The notes below the pieces were generated by a model that was given only the letters and a program-made list of their open reading frames with translations, did no database searches and had not been told where the DNA came from. A stretch of DNA of 35,716 nt, from contig DATIHT010000006.1 in the NCBI GenBank assembly GCA_035480415.1, positions 1 to 35,716 of the forward strand, in the 5' to 3' direction. The stretch comes from DATIHT01 sp035480415 (GTDB taxonomy: Bacteria; Patescibacteriota; Microgenomatia; Curtissbacterales; GWA2-41-24). Of the stretch, positions 21,940 through 30,000 are shown one piece after another. A program made the position numbers and the translations under genes. Each line of letters begins with the position of its first letter. Within the stretch, counting starts at the first letter, position 1.

Positions 21940-23685
21940 ATGAATATTCGCAACTTTGCAATCATCGCGCACATAGACCATGGTAAGTCTACGCTTGCTG
22001 ATCGAATCATGGAGATCTGCAACGCAGTGGCAGCAGGCCATCTTGCTCAGATGCTCGACAGTCTTGAGCTAGAACGCGAACACGGAATCACAATAAAACT
22101 TAAAGCCATCCGGCTAAACTACCAACTATCAACTACCAACTATATACTGAATTTGATTGATACCCCGGGACACGTTGATTTTGCCTATGAAGTTTCAAGA
22201 TCATTAGCATCTGTTGAAGGCGCAGTTCTAATTGTCGATGCAACACAGGGAGTTCAGGCGCAAACGTTATCAAACTTTAATCTGGCGCTGGAAGCAGATC
22301 TCACACTAATTCCGGTAATAAACAAGATTGATTCTCCTCAGGCAGACGTAGCAAAAACAACACAGGAACTTAAAGATCTTGGTTTTGCAGATCATGAAAT
22401 TATTAAAGTATCGGCAAAAAGCGGCGAAAACGTAGAAGAGGTAATAAAAGCAATTGTTGAAAAAGTTCCCCCCCCACGCGCTACCGCCGACAACCTACAA
22501 GCTCTTATCTTCGATTCATCACTAGACCCTTACAAAGGCGTGATAGCAACAGTCCGAATGTTTAGCGGAGAAATAAAAGTAGGGGACGAAATATCTTTTG
22601 TGGCAACTGGAGCAAGAGCAGAAGTTCTCCAGGTTGGTTTTCTTGCACCAAAACCGACATTTGTGAATCAAATCTCATCAGGCGAAGTAGGTTTCATAGT
22701 CACCAACGTAAAAGATCTTCAGAAAGTAAAAGTAGGGGACACAATTACACTAACCAGAAACCAGGCAAAAGCACTTCCTGGCTACATGGATGCAAAACCA
22801 GTTGTTTTCCTTTCACTTTTCCCTTCCGACACCGCTGATCTTCCAAAGCTAAAAGACGGAATCGAAAAACTTAAGCTCAACGATGCATCACTAAGTTTTG
22901 CTCCAGAGTCATCAACAAGTCTTGGCCAGGGATTTAGAGTAGGATTCCTGGGTCTTCTGCATGCCCAGATTACCCAGGAAAGGCTGGAACGGGAGTACGA
23001 TCTGGATTTAATCGCAACATCCCCATCGGTGAACTTTATACAGGACGGAGAAATGATAAATAAATCGCAGGACTTTGACCCAAATTCAAAAAATGTTCAG
23101 GAACCGTACGCAAAAGTTACAATTTTCTCACCGGAAAAATATTACGGAATAATTTCCAATCTTGTTCACGACAAAAGAGGAGAGATTGGTAACATTGAAA
23201 ATCTTGGCTCTCTGCAAAAAATAGAAGCCAGCATTCCGCTTCTGGAAATTTTAATTGGATTTTACGATCAACTCAAAAGCACAACATCCGGTTATGCATC
23301 TTTGGATTTTGAGGTATCCGATTACAGAAATGCAGATTTGGTTAAGTTGGATATATTGGTAAATCACGAACCAATAGAAGGCCTCGCCCAAATCGTACCC
23401 AGAGAAAAATCAGAGGAAATCGGAAGAAAATTTGTAGATAAACTCAAAGATGCTATTCCAAGGCAACAAATTCCAGTCCCAATTCAGGCAGCAATAGGGG
23501 GCAAAGTCGTAGCACGCGAAACAGTCGCTTCATTTAGAAAAGACGTTACTGCCAAACTATATGGCGGAGATGTCACCAGAAAAAACAAGTTGTTAGATAA
23601 ACAAAAGAAGGGAAAAAAACGCATGCGCAGATTTGGAAGCGTCGACATTCCCCAAGAAGCATTTTTGGCCGTACTTAAGATCTAA
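21940..23685 (+). CDS. lepA: Elongation factor 4 (LepA) GTPase
   Basis: 581 residues with full LepA order. The G domain has AHIDHGKST, GITIKLKA, DTPGHVDFAYEVSRSL and NKIDSPQ. Domain II and the EF-G-like domains III and V follow, then the LepA C-terminal domain (ATVASFRKDV-type: ETVASFRKDVTAKLYGGDVTRKNKLLDKQKKGKKRMR). It acts on stalled ribosomes and in 30S biogenesis. The variable hairpin before G3 reads NYQLSTTNYILNL and is encoded by an AACTAYC heptamer array. Confidence 0.96.
   Translation: MNIRNFAIIAHIDHGKSTLADRIMEICNAVAAGHLAQMLDSLELEREHGITIKLKAIRLNYQLSTTNYILNLIDTPGHVDFAYEVSRSLASVEGAVLIVDATQGVQAQTLSNFNLALEADLTLIPVINKIDSPQADVAKTTQELKDLGFADHEIIKVSAKSGENVEEVIKAIVEKVPPPRATADNLQALIFDSSLDPYKGVIATVRMFSGEIKVGDEISFVATGARAEVLQVGFLAPKPTFVNQISSGEVGFIVTNVKDLQKVKVGDTITLTRNQAKALPGYMDAKPVVFLSLFPSDTADLPKLKDGIEKLKLNDASLSFAPESSTSLGQGFRVGFLGLLHAQITQERLEREYDLDLIATSPSVNFIQDGEMINKSQDFDPNSKNVQEPYAKVTIFSPEKYYGIISNLVHDKRGEIGNIENLGSLQKIEASIPLLEILIGFYDQLKSTTSGYASLDFEVSDYRNADLVKLDILVNHEPIEGLAQIVPREKSEEIGRKFVDKLKDAIPRQQIPVPIQAAIGGKVVARETVASFRKDVTAKLYGGDVTRKNKLLDKQKKGKKRMRRFGSVDIPQEAFLAVLKI
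22117..22144. repeat. Heptamer repeat AACTAYC x4 in lepA
   Basis: AACTACC, AACTATC, AACTACC, AACTATA: four units, 28 bp, encoding NYQLSTTNY at residues ~60-68 in the loop between switch I and the DTPGH motif. Confidence 0.9.
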
Positions 23686-23710
23686 TGCCAACCTGAACCT
23701 TCTTTGAATT

Positions 23711-23739
23711 TTGCCTTTAAATTATTGTCTCGCTATACT
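23711..23739 (+). promoter_or_regulatory. Promoter of the DUF4389 gene
   Basis: TTGCCT, a 17-bp spacer, TATACT, then 8 nt to ATG 23748. Confidence 0.5.
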
Positions 23740-23747
23740 AAATATAG

Positions 23748-24533
23748 ATGGCCACAAAAAATTCATCATTCTTTGATAGTTTAGAAGTTTATCCACAGGT
23801 TAAAATTGCCTTCCCTAAAAACCCAAACCGCATGTGGGCGTTTCCAATATTGGGTGGTCTCTTGAAAGTTTTTATTCTTATCCCTGTCTTTATCTGGTTA
23901 ATGCTCCTTTCGATTTTTGATTTTTTCGTGATCATAATCAACTCGTTCATGGTCTTGTTCAGTGGTAAATACTGGGATTATTGCTATCAACTCAATTTGG
24001 GAATAATGAAGCTTTGGGCCAAAGTAATATTTTTCTTTGCAGGTCTTACAGACAAATATCCAAATTTCGACTTTAACACCCCGGACTTTTCTGTAGACAT
24101 ATCAATGCCAAAGGCACCCAATCGTCTTTTTGCCATTCCACTTCTGGGAATTTTTGCCAGGATAATTCTTCTAATCCCATTTGGAATTTACTCGACAGTT
24201 ATTAACAATGCTGCAAGAATTGGTGTAGTAATTTCGTCCTTCCCTGTATTCTTTTCCGGAAAATATCCCCAAGGAACGTACGAGTTAACTGTTGATGCAA
24301 TCCGACTTACTTTTGCACAACTATCTTACATAGTTGGTATAAAAGATAATTATCCTAGCTTCAAAATAGATCTTAAGAATAACAGAACCCTGAAAATTAT
24401 CTTAATTATTCTTGGAGTACTCATCCTTCTGGCGCAATGGACCAGTGGTGACAAAAGAACGCAAAAAGTTAAATATTTGCAAGAACATCCGTACCAGAAT
24501 AACTACCAAATTCCCCAAGGTCAGTATCGGTAA
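23748..24533 (+). CDS. Membrane protein with two DUF4389-like repeats
   Basis: 261 residues. Two similar halves each run: a charged beta-like start (YPQVKIAFPKNPNRMWAFP; VDISMPKAPNRLFAIP), a pair of helices (LLKVFILIPVFIWLMLLSIFDFFVIIINSF; FARIILLIPFGIYSTVINNAARIGVVISSF) and FSGKYWD/FSGKYPQ with an amphipathic helix. That matches the DUF4389 layout in duplicate. A final helix (LKIILIILGVLILLAQW) is followed by a short tail. Function unknown. It is a single gene. Confidence 0.8.
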   Translation: MATKNSSFFDSLEVYPQVKIAFPKNPNRMWAFPILGGLLKVFILIPVFIWLMLLSIFDFFVIIINSFMVLFSGKYWDYCYQLNLGIMKLWAKVIFFFAGLTDKYPNFDFNTPDFSVDISMPKAPNRLFAIPLLGIFARIILLIPFGIYSTVINNAARIGVVISSFPVFFSGKYPQGTYELTVDAIRLTFAQLSYIVGIKDNYPSFKIDLKNNRTLKIILIILGVLILLAQWTSGDKRTQKVKYLQEHPYQNNYQIPQGQYR

Positions 24534-24542
24534 CGTAAGGTA

Positions 24543-24571
24543 TTGACAACTCTTAGCACTCGTTGTATATT
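24543..24571 (+). promoter_or_regulatory. Promoter of the hrcA-grpE-dnaK operon
   Basis: Consensus TTGACA (24543-24548), 17-bp spacer, TATATT (24566-24571). The CIRCE operator overlaps the spacer and -10, so bound HrcA would block polymerase. ATG 24590 follows after 18 nt, so this transcript has a short leader. Confidence 0.85.
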
Positions 24572-24580
24572 AAGTGCTAA
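24553..24580. promoter_or_regulatory. CIRCE operator (HrcA-binding inverted repeat)
   Basis: TTAGCACTC, 10 nt, AAGTGCTAA. The consensus is TTAGCACTC-N9-GAGTGCTAA, so this site has an extra spacer base and one changed base in the right arm. Position over the promoter and next to hrcA fits heat-shock autoregulation. Confidence 0.93.
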
Positions 24581-24589
24581 CTTACTCTC

Positions 24590-25315
24590 ATGGACTTAAC
24601 AGATAGGCAAAAATCACTCCTTAGGGCAGTAATCGAAAAATATATCGAAACGGCAGAACCAATTGGTTCCGAAACTGTCGAAAAAGAAGCCAAACTTGGT
24701 GTTTCTCCGGCAACCATCCGCAACGAAATGGTCAGGCTCACTTCACTTGGTTATCTAAAACAACCTCATACATCAGCAGGCAGAATTCCAACCTCAATGG
24801 GTATGAAATTCTACGTCGATCAATTAATGGAAGAAAAATCTCTTTCTCTCAAAGACGAAGTAGCAATAAAAGAAGAGTTAAAAGATGACGATCACCAGCG
24901 CTTTGATCAGCTCCTAAAGCACACGGCAAGAGCACTGGCAGACCAAACAGGTTCCCTGGCCTTGGCAACAGACGAACAGGGAGATATTTATTCGGCAGGT
25001 TTGGCAAATATTCTGGATATGCCCGAGTTTTTCGATATCGACATCACCAAAACTGTTCTTTCGATGATCGAAAAGGTAGAACTCCTAAACCAAATTACAA
25101 ACATGCTCGCACCGGAAGATCAGGTAAAAATCCTTTTCGGTGAAGAACTTGGAGTTCCGTTTCTAGAACCGTGCGGATTTGTTGTAACAAGGTATGCGAT
25201 GCCAAATCACAGTGGAGTACTGGGGATAATTGGTCCAAACAGACTTAATTTCTCAACAGTTATCCCTACAATGAGATATTTCGCACAGTTGCTTTCCGAA
25301 ATGCAAAGAGCATAA
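24590..25315 (+). CDS. hrcA: Heat-inducible transcription repressor HrcA, short form
   Basis: 241 residues versus ~340 typical. The N-terminal winged helix is intact (LTDRQKSLLRAVIEKYIETAEPIGSETV, LGVSPATIRNEMVRLTSLGYLKQPHTSAGRIPT). The GAF-like and dimerisation region is reduced but keeps the ending GVLGIIGPNRLNFSTVIPTMRYFAQLLSE. It represses the operon by binding CIRCE, with GroEL or another chaperone as a thermosensor in known cases. It is the first gene of the operon, 9 bp before grpE. Confidence 0.95.
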   Translation: MDLTDRQKSLLRAVIEKYIETAEPIGSETVEKEAKLGVSPATIRNEMVRLTSLGYLKQPHTSAGRIPTSMGMKFYVDQLMEEKSLSLKDEVAIKEELKDDDHQRFDQLLKHTARALADQTGSLALATDEQGDIYSAGLANILDMPEFFDIDITKTVLSMIEKVELLNQITNMLAPEDQVKILFGEELGVPFLEPCGFVVTRYAMPNHSGVLGIIGPNRLNFSTVIPTMRYFAQLLSEMQRA

Positions 25316-25324
25316 GCACCAATT

Positions 25325-25810
25325 ATGAAAAAAACTAAAAACACTGCCCAACCTAAAGTCGACGAAAGAAATGAACAATTGGAAAGCCAGCTCAAGCGAG
25401 CGCTTGCAGATTATCAAAATCTGGAAAGAAGAGTAGAAGAAGAAAGAAGATTACTTTCAACTCTTTCATCAGCTCTAGTAATCGAAAAATTCTTGCCGGT
25501 TTTAGACAACTTAGAAAGCGCACAAAAACATTTAAACGACGAGGGATTGGAAATGGTCATGAAGCAGTTTAAAGACATACTAAATCAAGAAGGAGTGGTC
25601 GAAATTGAAGCCGAAGGCCAAACGTTCGACCCTCAGCTTCACGAAGCAATAGAAGTAAAAGAAGGAGAAAACAATAATATGGTTGTATCAACAGTTCGAA
25701 AAGGTTATAAAATAAATGATAAGGTTTTACGTCCAGCCCAAGTGGTTGTAGAGAGAAAGACCGAAAATCAAGAGTCGAAAGGAGATACTGTTCAACAAAC
25801 AGAATTTTAA
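25325..25810 (+). CDS. grpE: Nucleotide exchange factor GrpE
   Basis: 161 residues. A long coiled coil (ESQLKRALADYQNLERRVEEERRLL) is followed by VIEKFLPVLDNLESAQKH and the C-terminal beta domain (GQTFDPQLHEAIEVKEGENNNMVVSTVRKGYKINDKVLRPAQVVV). It opens the DnaK nucleotide pocket. It lies between hrcA and dnaK in the CIRCE-controlled operon. The following 130 bp are extremely AT-rich. Confidence 0.95.
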   Translation: MKKTKNTAQPKVDERNEQLESQLKRALADYQNLERRVEEERRLLSTLSSALVIEKFLPVLDNLESAQKHLNDEGLEMVMKQFKDILNQEGVVEIEAEGQTFDPQLHEAIEVKEGENNNMVVSTVRKGYKINDKVLRPAQVVVERKTENQESKGDTVQQTEF

Positions 25811-25940
25811 ATTATTAATTTTAAATTTTTAATGAAATCTAAATGTTTTCAAAATATTTAAATATTTTCTTATCAATTTGAAAATTAGAACATTGAAAAT
25901 TCAATTAAAATTAAAAATTGTAAATTAAAAATTAACTAAT
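25811..25940. repeat. AT-rich period-7 spacer between grpE and dnaK
   Basis: Around 130 bp made almost only of A and T. Units such as AAAAATT, GTAAATT and GAAAATT repeat with ~7-bp period, and the two halves are partly complementary. It lies inside the operon and would be transcribed, so a long weak hairpin ahead of dnaK is possible. No ORF or terminator is seen. Confidence 0.5.
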
Positions 25941-27854
25941 ATGAGTAAAGTAGTAGGAATCGATTTAGGTACAACCAATTCATGTGTTTCTGTAATCGAA
26001 GGTGGAAAGCCAAAGGTTATCCACAGTTCAGAAGGAAGAAACACAATTCCGTCTGTAGTAGACCCAACTAAACACATAGTTGGCGACGTTGCCAAACGCC
26101 AAATGGTGGTAAACCCAAAAACCACAATCTTCTCCATCAAACGTTTAATGGGAAGAAAGTACAAAGACCCGGAAGTACAACGCGATATCAAATGGCTTCC
26201 GTACGAAATTAAAGAAGGTAGAGAAGGAATGGCTGTTGTTTCGGTCGAAGGCCACGACTACACACCGCAGGAAATTTCGGCAATGATTCTGCAAAAAATC
26301 AAAGCAGACGCAGAGTCTTACCTTGGAGAAAAAGTAGAAAATGCAGTCATCACAGTTCCGGCATACTTCGACGACGCCCAAAGACAGGCAACCAAACAAG
26401 CCGGAGAAATTGCAGGCCTTAAAGTAGACAGGATCATAAACGAGCCAACAGCAGCTGCACTTGCATATGGTCTGGACAAATCACACGCTCATACCATTGC
26501 AGTTTACGATCTCGGCGGCGGAACCTTCGACGTTTCCATCCTCGAGCTCGGAGAAGGTGTTTTTGAAGTTAAAGCAACCAACGGAGATACTCATCTTGGA
26601 GGAGACGACTTTGACCAAAAAATCCAGGAGTACTTAGCAGACGAATTCAAAAAAGAATCCGGAGTAGACGTCAAAGGAGACAGGCAGGCACTACAAAGAC
26701 TTCGAGACGCAGCAGAAAAAGCCAAAATCGAACTTTCAACAACCCAGGAAACAGAAATCTCAATTCCATACTTAACTGCAGATTCTTCCGGTCCAAAACA
26801 TTTGCAGCTTAAACTCTCACGAGCAAAGCTGGAATCCATAGTCGGAGATCTTGTAGAAAAAACCCTGGGCCCGGTTAAAGATTGTCTAAAAGACGCAAAG
26901 CTGGAATCCAAAGCGATAGACGAAATAGTTCTGGTCGGCGGAATGACAAGAATGCCGCTTGTTGTTGCAAAAGTAAAAGAATTCTTTGGCAAAGAACCAA
27001 ACAAGAGTATTAATCCGGACGAGGTTGTAGCAATTGGAGCAGCAATCCAGGGCGGGGTCTTAACAGGCGAAATGAAGGAAATGGTCCTTCTGGACGTAAC
27101 CCCGCTAACTTTAGGTATTGAAACTTTAGGCTCTGTCTCAACGCCGCTAATCCCAAGAAACACCACAGTTCCAACTTCCAAAACAGAAGTCTTCTCAACA
27201 GCAGCAGACAATCAAACTTCTGTTGAAATCAATGTATTACAGGGTGAACGTCCGATGGCAGTAGACAACAAATCTCTAGGAAGGTTTATCCTGGACGGCA
27301 TTCCGCCATCACCCCGGGGTGTTCCACAGGTAGAGGTTACTTTTGATCTGGACGCAAACGGAATTCTAAACGTTAAAGCAAAAGACAAAGCAACAAACAA
27401 AGAACAGTCAATCAAAATAACAGGTTCTACTGGTCTAACTGACGAAGAGATCAAGCGGATGACCAAAGAGGCCGAAGAACACGCCAAAGAAGACGAGGTT
27501 AAAAAAGAAGAAATTGAAACCAGAAATAAAGCAGACGCCCTTGTCTATCAGGCAGAAAAAGCGCTCAAGGATGCAGGCGACAAGGTTCCTGCAGATGTAA
27601 AGGGAGAAGTTGAAGAAAAAATAAAAGCCGTAAAAGATGTACAGGAAAAAGGTTCGCCGGAAGAAATAAAGGCCAAAACAGACGAGCTTTCTGCAGTCCT
27701 TTCCAAAATAGGCGAATCAATGTATAAGCAGGAAGGGACAGAAGGTCCAAAGGGGCCAAAGGGGCCAAATGAGCCAAATGAAGATTCGACCTCTGGTTCA
27801 TCTGACACTTCAACAAATGGCGACGTTCAAGAAGGAGAGGTAGTCAAGGAATAG
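25941..27854 (+). CDS. dnaK: Chaperone DnaK (Hsp70)
   Basis: 637 residues. The ATPase domain has GIDLGTTNSCV, PAYFDDAQRQATKQAGEIAGL, NEPTAAALAYG, YDLGGGTFDVSIL and VLVGGMTRMP. The interdomain linker is VLLDVTPLTLGIET, the substrate-binding domain contains NTTVPTSKTEVFSTAADNQ, and the helical lid follows. The tail carries a 9-bp repeat giving GPKGPKGPNEPNED, and ends EGEVVKE rather than the usual EEVD-like or EEVKDKK forms. It folds client proteins with DnaJ and GrpE. Confidence 0.97.
   Translation: MSKVVGIDLGTTNSCVSVIEGGKPKVIHSSEGRNTIPSVVDPTKHIVGDVAKRQMVVNPKTTIFSIKRLMGRKYKDPEVQRDIKWLPYEIKEGREGMAVVSVEGHDYTPQEISAMILQKIKADAESYLGEKVENAVITVPAYFDDAQRQATKQAGEIAGLKVDRIINEPTAAALAYGLDKSHAHTIAVYDLGGGTFDVSILELGEGVFEVKATNGDTHLGGDDFDQKIQEYLADEFKKESGVDVKGDRQALQRLRDAAEKAKIELSTTQETEISIPYLTADSSGPKHLQLKLSRAKLESIVGDLVEKTLGPVKDCLKDAKLESKAIDEIVLVGGMTRMPLVVAKVKEFFGKEPNKSINPDEVVAIGAAIQGGVLTGEMKEMVLLDVTPLTLGIETLGSVSTPLIPRNTTVPTSKTEVFSTAADNQTSVEINVLQGERPMAVDNKSLGRFILDGIPPSPRGVPQVEVTFDLDANGILNVKAKDKATNKEQSIKITGSTGLTDEEIKRMTKEAEEHAKEDEVKKEEIETRNKADALVYQAEKALKDAGDKVPADVKGEVEEKIKAVKDVQEKGSPEEIKAKTDELSAVLSKIGESMYKQEGTEGPKGPKGPNEPNEDSTSGSSDTSTNGDVQEGEVVKE
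27744..27780. repeat. 9-bp repeat in dnaK tail
   Basis: About four copies of a GGGGCCAAA-like nonamer (CCAAAGGGG, CCAAAGGGG, CCAAATGAG, CCAAATGAA) encode GPKGPKGPNEPNE. The frame is conserved in each unit, unlike the heptamers. Confidence 0.75.
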
Positions 27855-27869
27855 TTGTACGTGACACCT

Positions 27870-27875
27870 TATACT
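27870..27875 (+). promoter_or_regulatory. -10 box with three-codon mini-ORF before the DUF6941 gene
   Basis: TATACT lies 6 nt before an ATG (27882) that opens only ATG-ACA-CGC-TAA. The real gene starts 1 nt after that TAA (27895). No good -35 is seen. Confidence 0.35.
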
Positions 27876-27894
27876 TGACGCATGACACGCTAAA

Positions 27895-28251
27895 ATGGCC
27901 CTCACAACAGACATCTTCACCCTTTGCGATTATGCAACAGTTTCCCGCGAGCAAAAACTTTCTGTAATTGGTATTTTTGACCAGTTTTATGTTGCAGATA
28001 TTCCAACAAACTGGCCTAAAATGTTCTTAGTTGCAGTAATTTCTGGAGAAGCAAACAAAGAATACGATATTACTTTAAAAATCATTCCTCCGGCAAAAAC
28101 AGAACAAGGATTTCCGGACAAAGAATTAAAAGTAACCCTTGGCCAAAACGGCAAGGCAAATTTGATAACAGAACTTGTCAATTTCCCGCTGCCACTTGTA
28201 GGAACTTACAAGGTCCAAATTACAGAAGGAAAAACCAAAGTTGGAGAGTAG
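27895..28251 (+). CDS. DUF6941-like protein, ended by an in-frame TAG
   Basis: 118 residues to the first stop: FTLCDYATVSREQKLSVIGIFDQFYVADIPTNWPKMFLVAVI fits DUF6941, a small beta-sandwich family of unknown function. After the TAG at 28249-28251 the same frame runs on for 18 codons (EFKVNKTTATYGVDKVVN) to TAA at 28308. This reads like the missing last strand of the domain. So the annotated end is either a premature stop, a sequencing error or a readthrough site. It lies 40 bp after dnaK and may be cotranscribed or use its own promoter. Confidence 0.8.
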   Translation: MALTTDIFTLCDYATVSREQKLSVIGIFDQFYVADIPTNWPKMFLVAVISGEANKEYDITLKIIPPAKTEQGFPDKELKVTLGQNGKANLITELVNFPLPLVGTYKVQITEGKTKVGE

Positions 28252-28321
28252 GAATTTAAAGTAAACAAAACCACCGCCACGTATGGCGTTGACAAGGTCG
28301 TAAACTAAACCTCAAAGTTTA

Positions 28322-28327
28322 TATAAT
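28322..28327 (+). promoter_or_regulatory. -10 box of dnaJ
   Basis: Perfect TATAAT exactly 6 nt before ATG 28334, predicting a leaderless dnaJ mRNA. A TTGACA at 28289 is too far (27 bp) to be its -35. No CIRCE element is present here. Confidence 0.65.
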
Positions 28328-28333
28328 ACCCGC

Positions 28334-29188
28334 ATGGCTACAAAACGTGATTTCTACGAAGTATTAGGTGTTTCCAAAAATGCTTCTGCCGACGAGCTTA
28401 AACGTGCGTATCGTCAAAAGGCCAGAAAACACCATCCGGACATAGACAAAACTCCAGGCGCCGAAGAAAAATTCAAAGAAATAAACGAAGCATATCAGGT
28501 GCTTTCCGACCCTCAGAAAAAAAGCGCATACGACCAGTTTGGTCACAGCGCTTTCGAACCTGGCGGCGGAGGTTTTGGCGGCGCAAGGGCAAGTCAACAG
28601 CAAGGTGGATACCAAACCTATACCTGGTCTGGCAATCCACAAGATTTTGGTGACTTTGGCGGTTTTTCCGATCCATTTGATATCTTCGAATCTATCTTTG
28701 GCAGTAGTTCACCATTCGGCCGTCAGCAAAGGCTACCACGATACGGTATCAACATAACCTTTATGGAAGCCATAAATGGCGTAACCAAAGAAGTGGAAAT
28801 AGACCGCAAAAAACAAAAAATCAAAATCCCGCCAGGTGTAGACAACGGCTCCGAAATAAAATTCTCAAACTTCATCATAGTATGTCAGGTAGAACAAAGC
28901 GCAAAATTCAAAAGACAAGGCTATGATATTGTGACAGAACGCGAAATTACCTTTTCCGAAGCAGCACTTGGAACAACTTTAGATGTCGAAACGGTTTATG
29001 GTCCTGTCACAATCAGGATCCCCGCAGGAACCCAACCTGGTACTCAAGTACGTCTGAGGGGCAAAGGCGTCAAACGTCCTTCCAATCGCGGCCAGGGAGA
29101 CCACTACGTAATAATCAGGCTTAAAGTCCCAACCAAACTTTCCAGGCAGCAAAAAGACCTATTGGAAGAGCTCGAAGAAACTTTTTAA
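28334..29188 (+). CDS. dnaJ: DnaJ family protein without zinc finger (CbpA-like)
   Basis: 284 residues. J domain at 1-~67 with the HPD motif (34-36), then a Gly/Phe-rich linker (PGGGGFGGARASQQQGGYQTYTW, DFGDFGGFSDPFDIFESIFG), and C-terminal substrate-binding domains (ITFMEAINGVTKEV, ITFSEAALGTTLDVETVYGPVTIRIPAGTQPGTQVRLRGKGV). The four CxxCxGxG zinc motifs of type I DnaJ are absent, so it is a type II cochaperone. It stimulates DnaK ATPase. It overlaps the aldo/keto reductase gene by one base. Confidence 0.93.
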   Translation: MATKRDFYEVLGVSKNASADELKRAYRQKARKHHPDIDKTPGAEEKFKEINEAYQVLSDPQKKSAYDQFGHSAFEPGGGGFGGARASQQQGGYQTYTWSGNPQDFGDFGGFSDPFDIFESIFGSSSPFGRQQRLPRYGINITFMEAINGVTKEVEIDRKKQKIKIPPGVDNGSEIKFSNFIIVCQVEQSAKFKRQGYDIVTEREITFSEAALGTTLDVETVYGPVTIRIPAGTQPGTQVRLRGKGVKRPSNRGQGDHYVIIRLKVPTKLSRQQKDLLEELEETF

Positions 29189-30000
29189 TGGAATATAAAA
29201 ACCTCACCAAAAAAGTAAAAATTCCCGCACTTGGTCTTGGCACCTGGCATATGGGCGGTGATATGACGGCCGACTATTCTCAGGACGAAAAATATATAAG
29301 TGCAATTGGTTACGCTATTTCAAAAGGCATAAATCACATTGATACTGCCGAAATTTACAGCGCCGGCCACGCAGAAGAATTAGTAGGGGAGGCAATCAAG
29401 AAATACGACCGAAAAAAGCTTTTTATTACCACCAAAGTTTGGCCTAGTCATTTATCCCACGACAGGTTAAAAAAAGCATGTGAGGACAGTTTAAAAAGAC
29501 TTGGCACAAATTATATCGACCTTTACCTCATCCATTGGCCCAATCCGCTTGCCAACATGGCAAACGCAATGAGCGCTTTAGATGAGCTAAAAAAAGAAGG
29601 CAAAATTAAAAACATTGGCGTTTCCAACTTTTCAATCAGTCAGCTGCAAAATGCTCAAAAACACACTAAGAACAAAATCGTTTGCAATCAGGTTAAATAT
29701 AACCTTACAGACCGCGGGCCCGAGGATGGCCTTTTAGAATTTTGTCAAAAAGAAAATATTATCCTAACTGCCTACACCCCAATTGCCAAAGGAACTTTAA
29801 GCCAATCAAAAATACTAGAAACAGTTGCCAAAAAATACCACAAAACCCCAATCCAAGTAGCTCTTAGATACCTCCTGGAAAAACCAAATGTTATAGCTAT
29901 TCCAAAAGCATCCACCAAAGAACACATCGACGAAATTTTTGGCGCACTTGGCTGGAAGTTAAAAAAAGAAGACCAAGATTACTTAGCAGAAAATTTTTAA
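29188..30000 (+). CDS. Aldo/keto reductase
   Basis: 270 residues, a complete (beta/alpha)8 AKR. The catalytic tetrad is Asp52 and Tyr57 (HIDTAEIY), Lys83 (TTKVW) and His116 (LIHWPNP). The NADPH-binding end IAIPKAS is also present. It would reduce aldehydes or ketones; the substrate cannot be told. It is coupled to dnaJ upstream and to the next gene downstream by 1-nt TAATG overlaps. Confidence 0.93.
   Translation: MEYKNLTKKVKIPALGLGTWHMGGDMTADYSQDEKYISAIGYAISKGINHIDTAEIYSAGHAEELVGEAIKKYDRKKLFITTKVWPSHLSHDRLKKACEDSLKRLGTNYIDLYLIHWPNPLANMANAMSALDELKKEGKIKNIGVSNFSISQLQNAQKHTKNKIVCNQVKYNLTDRGPEDGLLEFCQKENIILTAYTPIAKGTLSQSKILETVAKKYHKTPIQVALRYLLEKPNVIAIPKASTKEHIDEIFGALGWKLKKEDQDYLAENF

Noticed and set aside
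26591..27211. 206-codon minus-strand ORF within dnaK
   Set aside because: It is the antisense shadow of a highly conserved gene, with no start signal and a Ser-rich antisense composition.
28289..28294. TTGACA as -35 of dnaJ
   Set aside because: It is 27 bp from the TATAAT box, too far, and it lies in the readthrough extension of the DUF6941 frame.
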